Under the pieces are notes generated by a model, which was not told the origin of the DNA, did not search any database, and was given only the letters and a program-made list of their open reading frames with translations. Made by a program: the position numbers and the translations under genes. From positions 1,054,001 to 1,118,000 of the forward strand of contig NZ_CP048029.1 in assembly GCF_011290485.1 (NCBI RefSeq): a stretch of 64,000 bases of DNA, given 5' to 3'. This DNA comes from Caldichromatium japonicum (GTDB lineage: Bacteria; Pseudomonadota; Gammaproteobacteria; Chromatiales; Chromatiaceae). Positions 17,607 through 27,058 of the stretch are shown here, piece after piece; positions within the stretch are counted from its first letter, which is position 1; each line of letters starts with the position of its first letter.

Positions 17607-19556
17607 ATGCGATTGACCTTGGTGAACCTCCTGGCATTGGGCCTGGTGCCCTTGAGCTGTCTGGCAGATCCCCAAGGCGATTTTCTCGCCGCTGAGTCGG
17701 CGCTCAAGCGCGGCGATCTTGCGACCTTCAAGACCCTGTCTGCGCGTCTTCGCGCCGATCCGCTGTATCCGTATCTGCGTTTTGCTGAGCTGACCCGCGA
17801 TCTGACCCAGACCCCGGATACAGCGATCGAGTCGTTTTTGAGCGAACATGCCAGCACGCCTCTCGCCGGACGTCTGCGTTTGGCCTATCTGGAGCGCCTG
17901 GCCAAGGCAAGGCGCTGGGCCGACTATGTGCGTATCTACCGCCCCGATGATTCGGTCGAGCGGCGCTGTCTGTATCTGCGCGCCCTGATCGAGACTGGAC
18001 AAGCCGAGGCTGCCTGGCCGCAGGTCCGGACCCTCTGGCTGACGGGGCGCTCCCAGCCCGATGCCTGTGAGACGGTCTTTGCCCGCTGGCGGTCTATGGG
18101 ACGCTCGACGGAAGAGCTGGTATGGGCGCGGGTCGGCCTGGCCTTGGCGTCGGGCAATCGCGCCCTGGCACAGCGGATAGGTGCCTGGCTTCCGGAAACG
18201 GAACGGTCCTGGTTCGAGCGCTGGCTGACCATCGATCGCACGCCGGCCCAGCTCTCGCAGGCGGATTGGTTAAACGAGGCCCATCCCTTGCGCACCGCGC
18301 TCCTGGCGCATGGCATCGCCCGTCTGGCCGAGACTGATCCGCTCCAGGCGGCCTCGCTCCTGCAACGTCTGGATCAAGACCTACGACAAGATCCATCTGC
18401 CCGCGAGCGCGCCTTGTCTGCAGTTGGGCAGGCGCTCGCCGAGCTCGGCGAGCCCCAAGGGTTGGTCTATTGGGACCAGGTCGGGGCCCGTCCCGACAAC
18501 CTCCCTGAACAGGAGCGGCGTTTGCGTGCGGCGTTGCGCCTGGGCGCTTGGGCGCAGGTCGCGGCCTGGGTCGAGCGGATGCCCGAGGGCGAGGCCAAAC
18601 GCGAACGCTGGCGCTATTGGCAAGGCGTCGCGCAGGCGGCGCTTGGCGATCCAGAGGCAGCACGCGCGAGCTGGTCGGAGGCGGCAGAGGTGCGCAGCCT
18701 GTGGGGCTTTCTCGCCGCTGACCGGCTGGATCAGGTCTATCCGCTCGTCTCCCGCCCCTTGGCCGTGCCGTCTGAACGGATCGAGTCGCTCAAACAGGAT
18801 GCCGCCTATCAGCGTATTCAAGCGTTGACGGCGCTGGGGCGTGATCTTGAGGTGAGGCGCGAATGGCGTGATCTTGCCCAGCGCCTCGATCCCGAAGGAC
18901 TGAGGGCCGCGGCGCTGCTGGCACATGCCGGTGGCTGGCACGATCAGGCGATCGCCTTGCTCGCGCAGGCTGGTGACTGGGACGATCTGGAGATCCGTTT
19001 TCCCCTGGTCTATGGCGATCAGGTCATGGATCTGGCTTGGCAGATCGGGATCGAGCCAGATTGGATCGAAGCGGTGATCCGCCAGGAGAGCATCTTCGCG
19101 CCGCATCTCGCCTCGCCAGCGGGCGCCTTGGGCCTGATGCAGGTGCTGCCGACGACCGCCGCTGAGCTGGCCACTGAGCTGCGCCTGTCCCGGCCCAGTC
19201 GCTGGGAGCTCCTCGATCCGACGCGCAACATCTTGCTGGGCGCCACCTATCTGGCCCGGCTGCGCGACCGCTTCGGGCATGCTGCACTCGCCACTGCTGC
19301 CTATAACGCCGGTCCCAACCGGGTAGAGCGCTGGTTGCCGGATACCTGCATGGAGGCCGACCAATGGATCGCCACCATCCCCTATGCTGAGACCCGCACC
19401 TATGTCGAGCGGGTCTTGAGTTACCGGATCATCTATGCCGCGCGCCTGGGTCTAGAGACCAAACGTCTGCGCGAACTCTTACCGCCCGTGTCAGGGCGCA
19501 CGCCGGCGGAGACCCCCAGGCGGCTCAGTCAATTGTCCGCGGGTCGTTTCGATTGA
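17607..19556 (+). CDS. slt: Soluble lytic murein transglycosylase (Slt70-like)
   Basis: The 649-residue protein has a signal peptide (MRLTLVNLLALGLVPLSCLA), a long alpha-helical superhelix domain, a linker, and a C-terminal SLT domain with the catalytic glutamate E494 in AVIRQESIFAPH, then GALGLMQVLPTTA and AAYNAGPNRVERWL. It cleaves peptidoglycan glycan strands in the periplasm with formation of anhydromuramic ends. Length and domain order match Slt70. The ATG at 17607 is set by the duplicated AGGAGGG Shine-Dalgarno. It is divergent from the MEMO gene. Confidence 0.93.
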   Translation: MRLTLVNLLALGLVPLSCLADPQGDFLAAESALKRGDLATFKTLSARLRADPLYPYLRFAELTRDLTQTPDTAIESFLSEHASTPLAGRLRLAYLERLAKARRWADYVRIYRPDDSVERRCLYLRALIETGQAEAAWPQVRTLWLTGRSQPDACETVFARWRSMGRSTEELVWARVGLALASGNRALAQRIGAWLPETERSWFERWLTIDRTPAQLSQADWLNEAHPLRTALLAHGIARLAETDPLQAASLLQRLDQDLRQDPSARERALSAVGQALAELGEPQGLVYWDQVGARPDNLPEQERRLRAALRLGAWAQVAAWVERMPEGEAKRERWRYWQGVAQAALGDPEAARASWSEAAEVRSLWGFLAADRLDQVYPLVSRPLAVPSERIESLKQDAAYQRIQALTALGRDLEVRREWRDLAQRLDPEGLRAAALLAHAGGWHDQAIALLAQAGDWDDLEIRFPLVYGDQVMDLAWQIGIEPDWIEAVIRQESIFAPHLASPAGALGLMQVLPTTAAELATELRLSRPSRWELLDPTRNILLGATYLARLRDRFGHAALATAAYNAGPNRVERWLPDTCMEADQWIATIPYAETRTYVERVLSYRIIYAARLGLETKRLRELLPPVSGRTPAETPRRLSQLSAGRFD

Positions 19557-19808
19557 TCTTGACCTTGGCTACAGATGCTGCGCCCATTCCCACTGGACGA
19601 TGGTAGGGCAGGTGCGATCAGATCTCTGCAGCAAGGCCCTGCCCCTTGTGTCTGACCTGCCTGCCATCCGGCCTCGAGCAGCAAGGTCAGTCCTCGGTGA
19701 ATGGTCGCCGCCGGCAACCGACTCGCTTGCGAAGCCATGGGTGCGGCAGGCCGCAGTGGCGCTCGGACAAAATGGCACTTGGGCGATTTGGGTTAAACTG
19801 AGCGCCCC

Positions 19809-20354
19809 ATGACAAGAACACCCATCTCTCTCTGTGGCCTTTTAGGAATACTCGCAGCCGTCCTGCTTGAGCTAGGCGCTGTCCAGCCGGCACTCGCCCA
19901 ACAGACGCTCGCCGAGGCCATGGCCCAGGCGATCGCGCGCATGATGGAGAGCATGGGCTTTAATGCGAACCAGACGCCCCACTTCCCGCCCGCTCTTGTC
20001 CCGCCTGGGTCCATGGGGCAGTCCTTGCCGGGCATGCCTAGCACCGCCTGGCAGTCATTCCAAGGCGCTATCACTTCGGGCACGACGATCTTGGAAGGGG
20101 TCTGGGAAGACAACCAGGGGGGGCTATTGATCGTCCAGGGCGGGTTTTATCGGCTCTATGCCCCTTGTCGCGGTTCGATCGACGGCGATCTCAAGGTATT
20201 GGGCAATCGCCTGGAACTGACCAATCGGCAAGAAGGCTTCAGCCAGTCATTCGAGTTCGCGCTGGACCAGGGGCGGCTGGCCTTGCGCGATCAAGCCGGC
20301 CAGATCTATGTCTATCGGCGCCTGGTGCTTGGTCCTTTTGGTTCAGCCCGCTAG
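19809..20354 (+). CDS. Secreted protein of unknown function
   Basis: The 181-residue protein has a signal peptide ending near AQPALAQ-type residues (about 1-30), a proline- and methionine-rich linker, and a C-terminal part predicted to be mostly beta strands (WEDNQGGLLIVQGGFYRLYAPCRG to the end). No family was recognised; the C-terminal part looks like a small barrel that could bind a surface ligand. The 252 bases upstream hold no gene. Its last 12 bases overlap the convergent TauE-like gene. Confidence 0.6.
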   Translation: MTRTPISLCGLLGILAAVLLELGAVQPALAQQTLAEAMAQAIARMMESMGFNANQTPHFPPALVPPGSMGQSLPGMPSTAWQSFQGAITSGTTILEGVWEDNQGGLLIVQGGFYRLYAPCRGSIDGDLKVLGNRLELTNRQEGFSQSFEFALDQGRLALRDQAGQIYVYRRLVLGPFGSAR

Positions 20355-21137
20355 GGCCAAGCGCATGGCGATGAGGAGCAGGAGAACGCCGAACAGCCGC
20401 CTGAGCGTTGCCACCGGCAGATGATGGGCAAGGCGTGCACCCAGGGTGGCAGCAGGCAGACTTGCGGCCAGCATCGCCAGCACCGCTGGCCAATGCACAA
20501 AGCCCAGGCTGTCTGGCGGCAGGTCTGCCCGATCCCAGCCGCTGAGCACAAAGCCGATCGTGCCGGCGATGGCGATCGTGACCCCGCAGGCCGCTGAGGT
20601 GCCGACCGCCTGGCGCATCTCTATCCCGTGGCGATTGAGAAAGGGCACCGTTAGGGTCCCGCCGCCGATCCCAACCAGGGCCGATAGCATCCCGATCCCA
20701 CCGCCGGCGCCGATCAGCACCGCCCGTCCTGGGAGGGGGCGCGGCTGGGTGTCTTGCCGGCGCGGATGGAGCAGATGCAAGCCGACGAGGGTCAAGAAGG
20801 CAGCGAAAAGACGTTTGAGCCACAGACCAGGGACCCAGCCGGCGAGTGCCGGGCCGGCTAGGGCGCCGATCAGGATGCCAGGCGAGAGCAATAGGACTAG
20901 GTCCCAGCGCACCCCAGCGCGTCGCTGATGAGCGAGGGTCGAGGCCAGACCTGTGCCCATGATCGTTGCCAGCGAGGTCCCCACCGCCAGATGCACCGTC
21001 CAGTCCCCGCCGATCCCTAGGAGTTCCCAGAACAAGAACAGGGCTGGTACCATGACGGCGCCACCACCGATCCCAAAAAGACCAGCCAGTAGCCCCGCCA
21101 GGGCACCGATGGCGAGATAGGCAATGAACGCTGTCAA
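20343..21137 (-). CDS. TSUP/TauE-SafE family membrane transporter
   Basis: The 264-residue protein has about eight hydrophobic helices in two repeats, each with the GIGGG-containing motif (GLFGIGGGAVMVPAL and GIGGGTLTVPFL). The family exports or imports sulfite, sulfonates or related anions; the substrate here is unknown. The start codon is TTG at 21137, supported by GGGAGA seven bases upstream and overlap with the PsiE stop as TTGA. It is the second gene of a two-gene unit with psiE. Confidence 0.88.
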   Translation of the reverse strand: MTAFIAYLAIGALAGLLAGLFGIGGGAVMVPALFLFWELLGIGGDWTVHLAVGTSLATIMGTGLASTLAHQRRAGVRWDLVLLLSPGILIGALAGPALAGWVPGLWLKRLFAAFLTLVGLHLLHPRRQDTQPRPLPGRAVLIGAGGGIGMLSALVGIGGGTLTVPFLNRHGIEMRQAVGTSAACGVTIAIAGTIGFVLSGWDRADLPPDSLGFVHWPAVLAMLAASLPAATLGARLAHHLPVATLRRLFGVLLLLIAMRLALAG

Positions 21138-21571
21138 ATGTTCTCCCGCTGATCTCTGTGTTGTCTTTCGCGCTGCTCCAAGAACTCTGTGCTGTATTGC
21201 TGGCTGAAACGGACGATCAGGATGGCGATGCTGATGAGCAGGATGGCGCCGCTGATATAGAGTAGTCCGTCCGTGCTGGTCTCCTTTCCCTGGAGGACGA
21301 TCAGCCGCGAGAGGGCGGTCACGGCGATGAACATGGGATAGGTGAAGGGCACCGTTCGCCGCGTAAAATAGACATTGGCCATCGCCATGATCTCGATATA
21401 GATGAAGATCATGAGCAGGTCTTCAAGCCGGATTTCGCCGTGTTGCCAGATGGCCCACAACAATTGTCCGATGCCAATCAGCGCTAGCCCGCCCACGCTG
21501 ACGAGTACGAGCTTTTCGACATACAGAAACAACAGGGATAACCAACGGTCGAGTCGAGAAGGGGCTCCCAA
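21134..21571 (-). CDS. psiE: PsiE-family membrane protein
   Basis: The 145-residue protein has four predicted membrane helices. LEDLLMIFIYIEIMAMANVYF and RTVPFTYPMFIAVTALSRLIVL fit the phosphate-starvation-inducible PsiE family. The role is unknown. The only plausible start is TTG at 21571, with CGGGAG about ten bases upstream. The stop overlaps the TauE-like start. The first helices would be lost with any downstream start. Confidence 0.8.
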   Translation of the reverse strand: MGAPSRLDRWLSLLFLYVEKLVLVSVGGLALIGIGQLLWAIWQHGEIRLEDLLMIFIYIEIMAMANVYFTRRTVPFTYPMFIAVTALSRLIVLQGKETSTDGLLYISGAILLISIAILIVRFSQQYSTEFLEQRERQHRDQRENI

Positions 21572-21670
21572 TGTTCAGATACTCCCGGGTGAAATGAAAA
21601 GCAAAACGCCAGCGGCCAAGACGGGTGCGCAGTTGAGTTAGGTTCATGGCTTAGGCCCCTACGCAATATT

Positions 21671-22423
21671 GTGACCGTGGAACTGCAAGCAGCGCAAATG
21701 ACCGGGCAGCGGATGATCGAGACCGATCCAGCCGCTTATCGCATATGCGACGAGCTGGATGTGGTCTCAGAACTGCTTGAGGTCAAGGGTTGCCGGCTTT
21801 TGGAGCTCGGCTGCGGCTCAGGCTGGATGAGCCGCCAGCTCGTCAGGCGGCTTGGCGCGCGTCAGGTGACGGCGACCGAGGTCGATCGCCTCCAGCATGA
21901 AAGGAACCAGGCGAGTGCCGACCTGCCTGAGGTGGAGTTTAGGTTTGGCGGGGCCGAATCGATCGCCGACCCGGATGGGACCTATGATGGGGTCCTGATG
22001 TTCAAGTCCTTGCATCATGTCCCACGCGCGCAGATGGACCGGGCCCTGGCCGAGATCCGCCGGGTCCTGGTTCCGAGCGGTTATCTCTATGTCTCCGAGC
22101 CCGTCTATTGGGGCGAATTTAATGAGGTCATGCGTCTGATTCATGATGAGCGCGAGGTGCGCGCCGCGGCCTATGCCGCGATCGAGCGCGCCGTCCAGTC
22201 GGGGTTGTTTGTCTGGGAGCGACAGGTCTTTTATCAGTCCCTAGGGAGCTATCCCGACTGGGAGTCCTTCGCCACACGTTTCTTGCAGGTCACCCATACC
22301 GCGCTCGATCTGGATGCTCAGCGGATCGCCCAGGTGCGCGCCGCCTTCGAGCGTCATCTCACCGCCGAAGGGGCGCACTTTCTCAAACCGCATCGCGTCG
22401 ATCTGCTGCGCGCTGTGCCATGA
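21671..22423 (+). CDS. SAM-dependent class I methyltransferase
   Basis: The 250-residue protein has a Rossmann-fold methyltransferase core: motif I LLELGCGSGWMSR (about residues 42-54), an acidic residue at the end of strand 2 in TATEVD, and FKSLHHVPRAQM after strand 4, typical of UbiE/COQ5-like enzymes. The substrate is unknown. The GTG at 21671 is used because homology starts early, but it lacks a clear ribosome binding site; ATG at 21698 is an alternative. Its 3' end overlaps the convergent CysZ-J gene by 41 bp. Confidence 0.83.
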   Translation: MTVELQAAQMTGQRMIETDPAAYRICDELDVVSELLEVKGCRLLELGCGSGWMSRQLVRRLGARQVTATEVDRLQHERNQASADLPEVEFRFGGAESIADPDGTYDGVLMFKSLHHVPRAQMDRALAEIRRVLVPSGYLYVSEPVYWGEFNEVMRLIHDEREVRAAAYAAIERAVQSGLFVWERQVFYQSLGSYPDWESFATRFLQVTHTALDLDAQRIAQVRAAFERHLTAEGAHFLKPHRVDLLRAVP

Positions 22424-23612
22424 GCAGTCGGCGCGCCTCATTGACCCGGGCAGCGAGATAGGCCGAGCCGCCGCGGTCGGGGTGCAGACGCTGGATCAAG
22501 CGCCGATGGGCAGACTCGATGGCCGCGCGATCTGCCCCCTCATCGAGCCCGAGGATGGCATAGGCCTCGCGCTCATCCAGCCCAGGCGGTGTAGGCGGTG
22601 GTTCCTCTTCGACAGGCCGGCGCCGCACGGACTCGATCAGGGGTTGACCGCGTTCATGGGCCAGATAGACCTCGAGCGCCTCCGCCGATTCTGGGTCGCG
22701 CCGCAGATAGCCCATCAGCAGGTCGATGAGGGCCTGGGTTTCAATGGTCTCAAGCGACTGACCGGCAAAGGGGCCAGAAAGGATCTTGCCGCTCATCCGC
22801 CCGGAGAGATGATCGACCAGCAGCAAGACCGCGCGCGTGGCGACCCGCGACTGGTGCGGCCCTGGGTAGTCGGCGGCTGGGCGAAACTCCCGCACCCACA
22901 TCAGGGTGGCCCCTGCCACTGCCGCTGGCATGAGCAGGAGATTAAGCCCTGGGATCATCGACATCGCAGCTGCGGCCCCGCCGAAACCCAGACTCAGTCC
23001 GAGATGTTGGCGCAGCCGCTGCCGGATCTCCTTGAAGCGCAATCCGTGATTGCCCATCGGATAGTCGTTATATTCGACCGCCAGCATCCAGGCGGTATAA
23101 CCAAACCAAAGGATCGCTCCCACCACCGGCACGGACAGCAAGGCTAGAAAGGGTAGCGTCCAGAACAGGGCATAGACCAGTTTGCGCAGCTCATCCACTA
23201 GGCTGGGGATAAGTTCGGCCCAAAAACGCCCCTGGTCGCCCTCCTGGACGATAAAGCGTCCGGTTAGCAGGCGTTCGACCTTTTCGGCTAGGAGCCCATT
23301 GAAGGGCGCGGCGAGCAGATTAGCGACCAGGCCAAAGGTAAAAAAGACCACCAGGGCCAGAGCGAGGATGATGAATGGCCAAAGCAGCCAGTCGAGCCAA
23401 TTGAGCCAGGTCGGCAGACTGGACTCCAGCCAGCCCAGCCAATGGCGAAACTGCTGGATGGCCAAGGCGATGGCTGCGGCAAAGACCAGGATATTGACCC
23501 CGAGGGGGATGAGGACGAAGCGCTTGATGCCAGGGCGCACCAGCAGGCGCAGACCCTGGATGAGATAACCGGCGCCAGTGAAAAAGCGGCTTAACATGGA
23601 CGTTGCCATCAT
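22383..23612 (-). CDS. CysZ/EI24-like membrane domain fused to a C-terminal J-domain
   Basis: Residues 1-245 of 409 match the CysZ (EI24) family of sulfate transporters: several long hydrophobic helices, AVEYNDYPMGNHGLRF, and GLNLLLMPAAVAGATLMWVRE, which is normally the protein's end. Here the frame continues into a cytosolic region with SGRMSGKILSGPFAGQSLETIE and a complete J-domain (about 355-405) with the HPD tripeptide in RLIQRLHPDRGGS. The pattern of the second part is like small DjlA-type membrane J-proteins. The fusion is in one uninterrupted frame. Starts at 23612, 23609 or 23597 are all possible. CysZ would move sulfate; the J-domain would recruit Hsp70. Confidence 0.82.
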   Translation of the reverse strand: MMATSMLSRFFTGAGYLIQGLRLLVRPGIKRFVLIPLGVNILVFAAAIALAIQQFRHWLGWLESSLPTWLNWLDWLLWPFIILALALVVFFTFGLVANLLAAPFNGLLAEKVERLLTGRFIVQEGDQGRFWAELIPSLVDELRKLVYALFWTLPFLALLSVPVVGAILWFGYTAWMLAVEYNDYPMGNHGLRFKEIRQRLRQHLGLSLGFGGAAAAMSMIPGLNLLLMPAAVAGATLMWVREFRPAADYPGPHQSRVATRAVLLLVDHLSGRMSGKILSGPFAGQSLETIETQALIDLLMGYLRRDPESAEALEVYLAHERGQPLIESVRRRPVEEEPPPTPPGLDEREAYAILGLDEGADRAAIESAHRRLIQRLHPDRGGSAYLAARVNEARRLLMAQRAADRRDAV

Positions 23613-23683
23613 GATCGGTCTTGGATGGGTTCAGGATTGTAAGTTATCAGCTTGTTTGGGATCTTGCCTCATTCCGGGCCATC

Positions 23684-23733
23684 TGTTAGGCAAGTTGGAG
23701 GGTATGCGTGTTAGGCAAGTTGGAGGGTATGCG
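23684..23733 (+). repeat. 25 bp perfect tandem duplication
   Basis: Two identical 25-base units lie at 23684-23708 and 23709-23733, each starting TGTTAGGCAAGTTGG and ending GGTATGCG. It falls at the front of a degraded antitoxin-like gene. Confidence 0.85.
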
Positions 23734-23897
23734 CTCGTCCTTGGAACTATTCGACAGACGGTGCCAGGTGATGGAAGGTCCTCAACACCAGCGACTCGAC
23801 CGTGCGCAAGTCGGAAGTGGGTGATGAGAGGCCTAGCGGGCCCTCGCAGAAGCTGCTCGACCTCATCAAGCACAAGGGTCTTGAGGCCGTGCTCTGA
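23729..23897 (+). pseudogene. Remnant of a HigA/Xre-type antitoxin or regulator gene
   Basis: An ATG at 23729 starts SLELFDRRCQ, similar to the LREFDALCLP region of HigA-like helix-turn-helix proteins. The frame then shifts by one and a central part is missing. From 23772 to the stop at 23895-23897 the other frame reads KVLNTSDSTVRKSEVGDERP followed by SGPSQKLLDLIKHKGLEAVL, close to the usual C-terminal pattern of those proteins (STSTVQKWE, RPSG, KLLNLV, GLE). No toxin partner is seen. The gene-free stretch 23613-23956 otherwise holds only the 25 bp tandem duplication. Confidence 0.6.
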
Positions 23898-23956
23898 TCC
23901 AAGGTGAGACCAGCAGGGGCAATACCCCATTGAGCGATGTTGCCGTCTGCGATTTA

Positions 23957-26900
23957 TCACCGCTGCGACCTTTCGCCGTTGAGCGCCCTCAATCGCTCGC
24001 CCTGTCCGGTCCGCTTGCCGAGCAGCCGGCCCAGTATCCCCAGGGCATCCTCGACCAGGCTATAGATCACAGGGACCACAAACAGGCTCAAGAAGGTCGA
24101 GGTGACGAGCCCGCCGATGACCACGATCGCCATGGGCGCGCGAAAGCTCGGGTCTGTGCCCAGCCCCAAGGCGGTCGGTAGCATGCCGGCGCCCATGGCG
24201 ATCGTGGTCATGACGATCGGGCGGGCGCGCTTGCGACAGGCATCGAGCAGGGCCTCGCGCTGTCCTAGCCCCTGCCGCTGCCCGAGGAGCGCATAGTCCA
24301 CCAAGAGGATCGCGTTCTTGGTCGCGATCCCCATGAGCATGATGAGCCCGATCAGTGAGGGCATGGAGAGGGCCTGACCGGTGAGGAACAGGGCCAGGAG
24401 CGCGCCTGGGATAGAGAACAACAGGGCGGCAAGGGTGGTCAGGGGCTGGGCGAAGTCGTGGAACAATAAGACCAAGACGCCATAGATGCACACAAGCCCG
24501 ATCAGCATCGCCAGGCCGAAGCTCTGAAAGAGCTCGGCCATAACCTCGGCGTCGCCGATCGCGGTCTGGGCGATCCCGGATGGAAGGGTGCGCAGGCTTG
24601 GCAGCGCCAGGGCCTGTTTGGCGACCTCACCGAGCGGCTGTTGATTGAGTTCGACCTCGAGGTTGACCGTGCGCCGGCGGTCATAGCGGTCGATCTCGGC
24701 GAGGCCGCTGGCAAATGTGAGTGTCGCGACGCTGTCGATGGGCACCGGCCCAAACCGCCCGGGCACGCTGAGCTTGCCGAGGAGGGCTAGGTCTTGGCGC
24801 GCCTCGGGCGGCAGGCGCACCGCGATCGGCACCTGGCGCTCGCCGAGATCGAGCTTCGGCAGAAACTGGGGATAGTCGCCGTTGGTGGCGATGCGTAAGG
24901 TCTCGGCGATGGCGGCGGTGCTCACCCCGAGCTCGGCGGCGCGGGCGGGATCTGGCCGTACCACCAGCTCGGGGCGCAAAAGGCTGGCGCTGCTGGTCAC
25001 CATGCCGATCCCGGGGAGGCTGCGCAGCTCACGTTCGACGAGGCGCGCATGGCCAAGCAGCCGCTCGCCATCCTCGCCGGTCAGGGCCAGGATATATTTC
25101 TCGTTTGCCCCGGCGAGAGCAACGGTATAGCGCACCCCGGGGAGGGCGGCGAGCGCCTCTCTCAGCTCCTGCTCGATTAACTGTTTGCGGACGCCCGGGC
25201 GCGCCTGGCGCGGGGTCAGCCGCAGGGTCAGGGTCGCTTTGCGCACCTCTTGCAGCCCTGGTCCCATCAGCGGGTCGCTGCCGGCGGCCCCGCCGCCGAT
25301 GGTGGTATAGACGAGCTCGACCTGGGGGTGGCGGGCGATGATCCGGCGCGCCTGTTCTGTGGCGGCCAGGGTCTCAGCGAGCGTACTGCCGGGGGGGAGC
25401 TCCAACTTGACCTGGGTCTGAGAGATGTCGTCCGGCGGCAGGAAGCCGGTCGGCAGGAGCGGCACCAGGGCCAGGGCGCCGGCAAAAAAGACCGCGGCGG
25501 CGATCAGGGTCAGCCAGCGGTGTCTGAGACAGGCCCCGCTTGCCACCACTGCCCAGTCCAGCCAGCGCGGCGGCGGGCGCTGGGCGCTCGGACGCAACAG
25601 ATAGGCTGCCAGCATCGGGGTGAGTAGGCGCGCCACAGCCAAGGACCAAAAGACCGCGAGCGCCGCCGTCCAGCCGAACTGCACGAAGAAGCGCCCGGCG
25701 ATCCCGCCCATGAAGGCCGTCGGCAAAAAGACCGCGATCAGGGTGAAACTGGTGGCGATCACCGCCAGCCCGATCTCATCCGCCGCCTCCAGCGCCGCCT
25801 GATAGGGCGTCTTGCCGAGGCGCAGATGACGCATGATGTTTTCGATCTCGACGATTGCATCATCGACCAAGACCCCGACCACCAGTGAGAGCGCCAGGAG
25901 CGTGACCACATTCAGGCTAAAGCCCAGGAGGTGCATGGCGGCAAAGGTGGGCAGGATCGACAGGGGCAGGGCGGAGGCGGCGATCAGGGTGGCGCGTCCG
26001 TCGCGCAGAAAGAACCAGACCACGGCGACCGCAAGCAGGGCCCCCTCGATCAAGAGCTGGAGAGAACCGACGAAGTTGTCGACCACGGGCGCCACGAAGT
26101 CGAACGCCTCGGTGATCGTGATCTCTGGGTATTCTGCGCGGATGCGCGCAAGCTCGGCCCGCACCCCTTGGGCCACCTCGACCTCGCCGGCACCGCGGGC
26201 GCGGATCACCTCAAACCCCACCGCCGGTCGGCCATCGATCAGCGCCGCCGAGCGGCGTTCGGCGATGCTGTCGCGGATGGTCGCGACATCGCCCAGCCGG
26301 ATCCGCCGCTCGTCGCTCAGCCCGATCATCAGATCGGCGAGCTCAGCCGCCGCACGTGCCTTCAGCAGGATGTGGATCGATTGCTCCGTGCCGCCGAGGT
26401 CGGCGCGTCCGCCCGAGTCTTCGCGCTGGACGAGCCTTAAACCCCGGGCGATCTCGGCGGCATTGACCCCCAGGGCCATGAGGCGGATGGGGTCGAGCTC
26501 GACGCGGACCTCGCGTTCGACCCCACCGACCCGATCGATCGCCCCGACCCCAGGGACCCCGAGCAACCGGCGCGCGAGCAGATGATCGACGAACCAGGAC
26601 ATGGCCTCCTCGTCCAGGCGCGCCGATGAGACCGTATAGCTCAGGATCGGCAGGCCGGTGAGATTGACCTTGGCGACGATCGGCTCTTGCATCTCGCCGG
26701 GGAGCTCGGGGCGGATGCGGCTGACCGCGTCGCGCACCTCATCGACCGCCTCCTGGACCGGTTTTTCCAAGAGAAACTCTGCGGTCAGGGTGACGGCGCC
26801 GTCTTGGATCTTGGTATAGAGATGCTTGAGCCCCTGGAGGGTCGCGATCGCATCCTCGATCTTACGCGCCACCTCGGTCTCCAAAAAGCTGGGGGCGGCG

Positions 26901-27058
26901 CCGGGCAGGCTCGCGCTCACCCGCACACTGGGCAGATCGATGTCCATGAACTGCTGGACCTGCATCGCCCGAAAGCCGAGCACCCCGAGCAGACCCAAGA
27001 GGGCAAAGAGCAGGATCGCGGGGATGGGGTGGCGGATCGAGAAGGCCGAGAGGTTCAT
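23957..27058 (-). CDS. RND efflux pump inner-membrane permease
   Basis: The 1033-residue protein has the RND layout: a first helix (MNLSAFSIRHPIPAILLFAL), a large periplasmic loop, helices 2-6 with GVLVDDAIVEIENIMRHL (the proton-relay region), a second periplasmic loop, and helices 8-12 with GIATKNAILLVDYAL. It belongs to the AcrB/MexB-like superfamily, nearer to the divergent FusE/MFP-paired pumps than to AcrB. It works with the adaptor gene upstream, with which it overlaps by 4 bp (ATGA). No TolC-like gene is present. The substrate is unknown. Confidence 0.92.
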   Translation of the reverse strand: MNLSAFSIRHPIPAILLFALLGLLGVLGFRAMQVQQFMDIDLPSVRVSASLPGAAPSFLETEVARKIEDAIATLQGLKHLYTKIQDGAVTLTAEFLLEKPVQEAVDEVRDAVSRIRPELPGEMQEPIVAKVNLTGLPILSYTVSSARLDEEAMSWFVDHLLARRLLGVPGVGAIDRVGGVEREVRVELDPIRLMALGVNAAEIARGLRLVQREDSGGRADLGGTEQSIHILLKARAAAELADLMIGLSDERRIRLGDVATIRDSIAERRSAALIDGRPAVGFEVIRARGAGEVEVAQGVRAELARIRAEYPEITITEAFDFVAPVVDNFVGSLQLLIEGALLAVAVVWFFLRDGRATLIAASALPLSILPTFAAMHLLGFSLNVVTLLALSLVVGVLVDDAIVEIENIMRHLRLGKTPYQAALEAADEIGLAVIATSFTLIAVFLPTAFMGGIAGRFFVQFGWTAALAVFWSLAVARLLTPMLAAYLLRPSAQRPPPRWLDWAVVASGACLRHRWLTLIAAAVFFAGALALVPLLPTGFLPPDDISQTQVKLELPPGSTLAETLAATEQARRIIARHPQVELVYTTIGGGAAGSDPLMGPGLQEVRKATLTLRLTPRQARPGVRKQLIEQELREALAALPGVRYTVALAGANEKYILALTGEDGERLLGHARLVERELRSLPGIGMVTSSASLLRPELVVRPDPARAAELGVSTAAIAETLRIATNGDYPQFLPKLDLGERQVPIAVRLPPEARQDLALLGKLSVPGRFGPVPIDSVATLTFASGLAEIDRYDRRRTVNLEVELNQQPLGEVAKQALALPSLRTLPSGIAQTAIGDAEVMAELFQSFGLAMLIGLVCIYGVLVLLFHDFAQPLTTLAALLFSIPGALLALFLTGQALSMPSLIGLIMLMGIATKNAILLVDYALLGQRQGLGQREALLDACRKRARPIVMTTIAMGAGMLPTALGLGTDPSFRAPMAIVVIGGLVTSTFLSLFVVPVIYSLVEDALGILGRLLGKRTGQGERLRALNGERSQR

